The notes under the pieces are model-generated. The model was not told the origin of the DNA. It saw nothing but the letters and a program-made list of their open reading frames with translations, and made no database searches. 6,013 nt of DNA from CAVZLD01 sp964522605 (GTDB lineage Bacteria > Planctomycetota > Planctomycetia > Pirellulales > Pirellulaceae), in NCBI GenBank assembly GCA_964522605.1, contig CAZFWV010000400.1, positions 1-6,013 of the forward strand, in the 5' to 3' direction. The position numbers and the translations under genes were made by a program. Shown one piece after another: positions 5,830 through 6,013 of this stretch. Position 1 is the stretch's first letter, and each line of letters begins with the position of its first letter.

Positions 5830-5859
5830 CTCGTTCCCAGGCAGGAGCTTAGGAACGAG
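5830..5859. terminator. Hairpin followed by TTTT, terminator-like or dispersed repeat
   Basis: CTCGTTCC (5830-5837) and GGAACGAG (5852-5859) form an 8-bp stem around 14 bases, followed on the plus strand by TTTTAAC. That is a minimal Rho-independent terminator layout for plus-strand transcription, yet no plus-strand gene is seen to its left. The same CTCGTTCC...GGAACGAG form is, as far as I recall, a common dispersed hairpin in planctomycetes, so repeat is at least as likely as terminator. Confidence 0.4.
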
Positions 5860-5892
5860 TTTTAACGTGTTACTTCACCCTTCCCGTGGCGA

Positions 5893-5932
5893 TTCGTTTA
5901 ACCCGCAGCCGTTAGGCGAGGTTCGTTTAACC
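5893..5932. repeat. Two direct copies of TTCGTTTAACC
   Basis: TTCGTTTAACC occurs at 5893-5903 and again at 5922-5932, 29 bases apart, each followed by CGCAG within two bases. The short tandem arrangement in non-coding DNA next to the hairpin at 5830 suggests a further dispersed repeat family. Nothing indicates a protein-binding role. Confidence 0.5.
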
Positions 5933-6013
5933 GCAGGCTCACACCGCGCGCATGGAGTCGCACGTTTCCGGAGGTTACGGCCAGCGACAACCGGATCCAG
6001 AAGCGGTCCTCGC

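Noticed and set aside
5952..6013. Plus-strand ATG at 5952 opening a frame to the window edge
   Set aside because: Only 20 codons are visible, without a clear Shine-Dalgarno or recognisable motif, so a gene start cannot be supported.

Overview
The window looks like Planctomycetota DNA, most likely a Pirellulales-type planctomycete. This rests on a very large secreted protein whose C-terminus combines four EF-hand/dockerin-like calcium loops of the characteristic planctomycete form (GDxNxDGxFxTGDxVxVxxxGxYE) with a PEP-CTERM sorting signal. High GC, long repeat-filled spacers and isolated single genes agree with that. No rRNA or marker gene is present, so the assignment is inference from protein style.

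All three recognisable genes lie on the minus strand. Reading along transcription from the right edge: (i) 5826-6013 and 5634-5825 hold no supported gene but are packed with hairpins and repeated words; (ii) 5633-4689 encodes a DEDD-type RNase H-fold exonuclease of the YprB (COG3359) kind; (iii) 4688-4454 is a spacer with a long imperfect inverted repeat built from a GGCTGGAG-type minisatellite, one arm of which runs into the 3' end of the exonuclease gene; (iv) 4453-3401 encodes a GT9-family (ADP-heptose:LPS heptosyltransferase-like) glycosyltransferase; (v) 3400-3053 is a spacer with a perfect 27-bp inverted repeat made of two REP-like palindromes, a possible promoter and a clear Shine-Dalgarno; (vi) 3052 to the left edge is one uninterrupted reading frame of at least 1017 codons. 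It encodes a signal peptide, a C-type lectin-like domain with EPN and WND motifs, two nearly identical PA14-like modules, a diverged third module, four calcium loops and a PEP-CTERM tail that is cut by the window edge. This frame has no stop inside the window, so a stop-to-stop ORF search can easily miss it and report its antisense shadows instead.

The three genes do not look like an operon: spacers are 235 and 348 bp, each has its own possible start signals, and their functions are unrelated except that the glycosyltransferase and the secreted protein both concern the cell surface. The more unusual content is the giant adhesin-like protein and the density of different repeat families in every spacer, two of which abut or enter the ends of the exonuclease gene. 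I saw no phage genes, transposase, CRISPR array, tRNA or rRNA.
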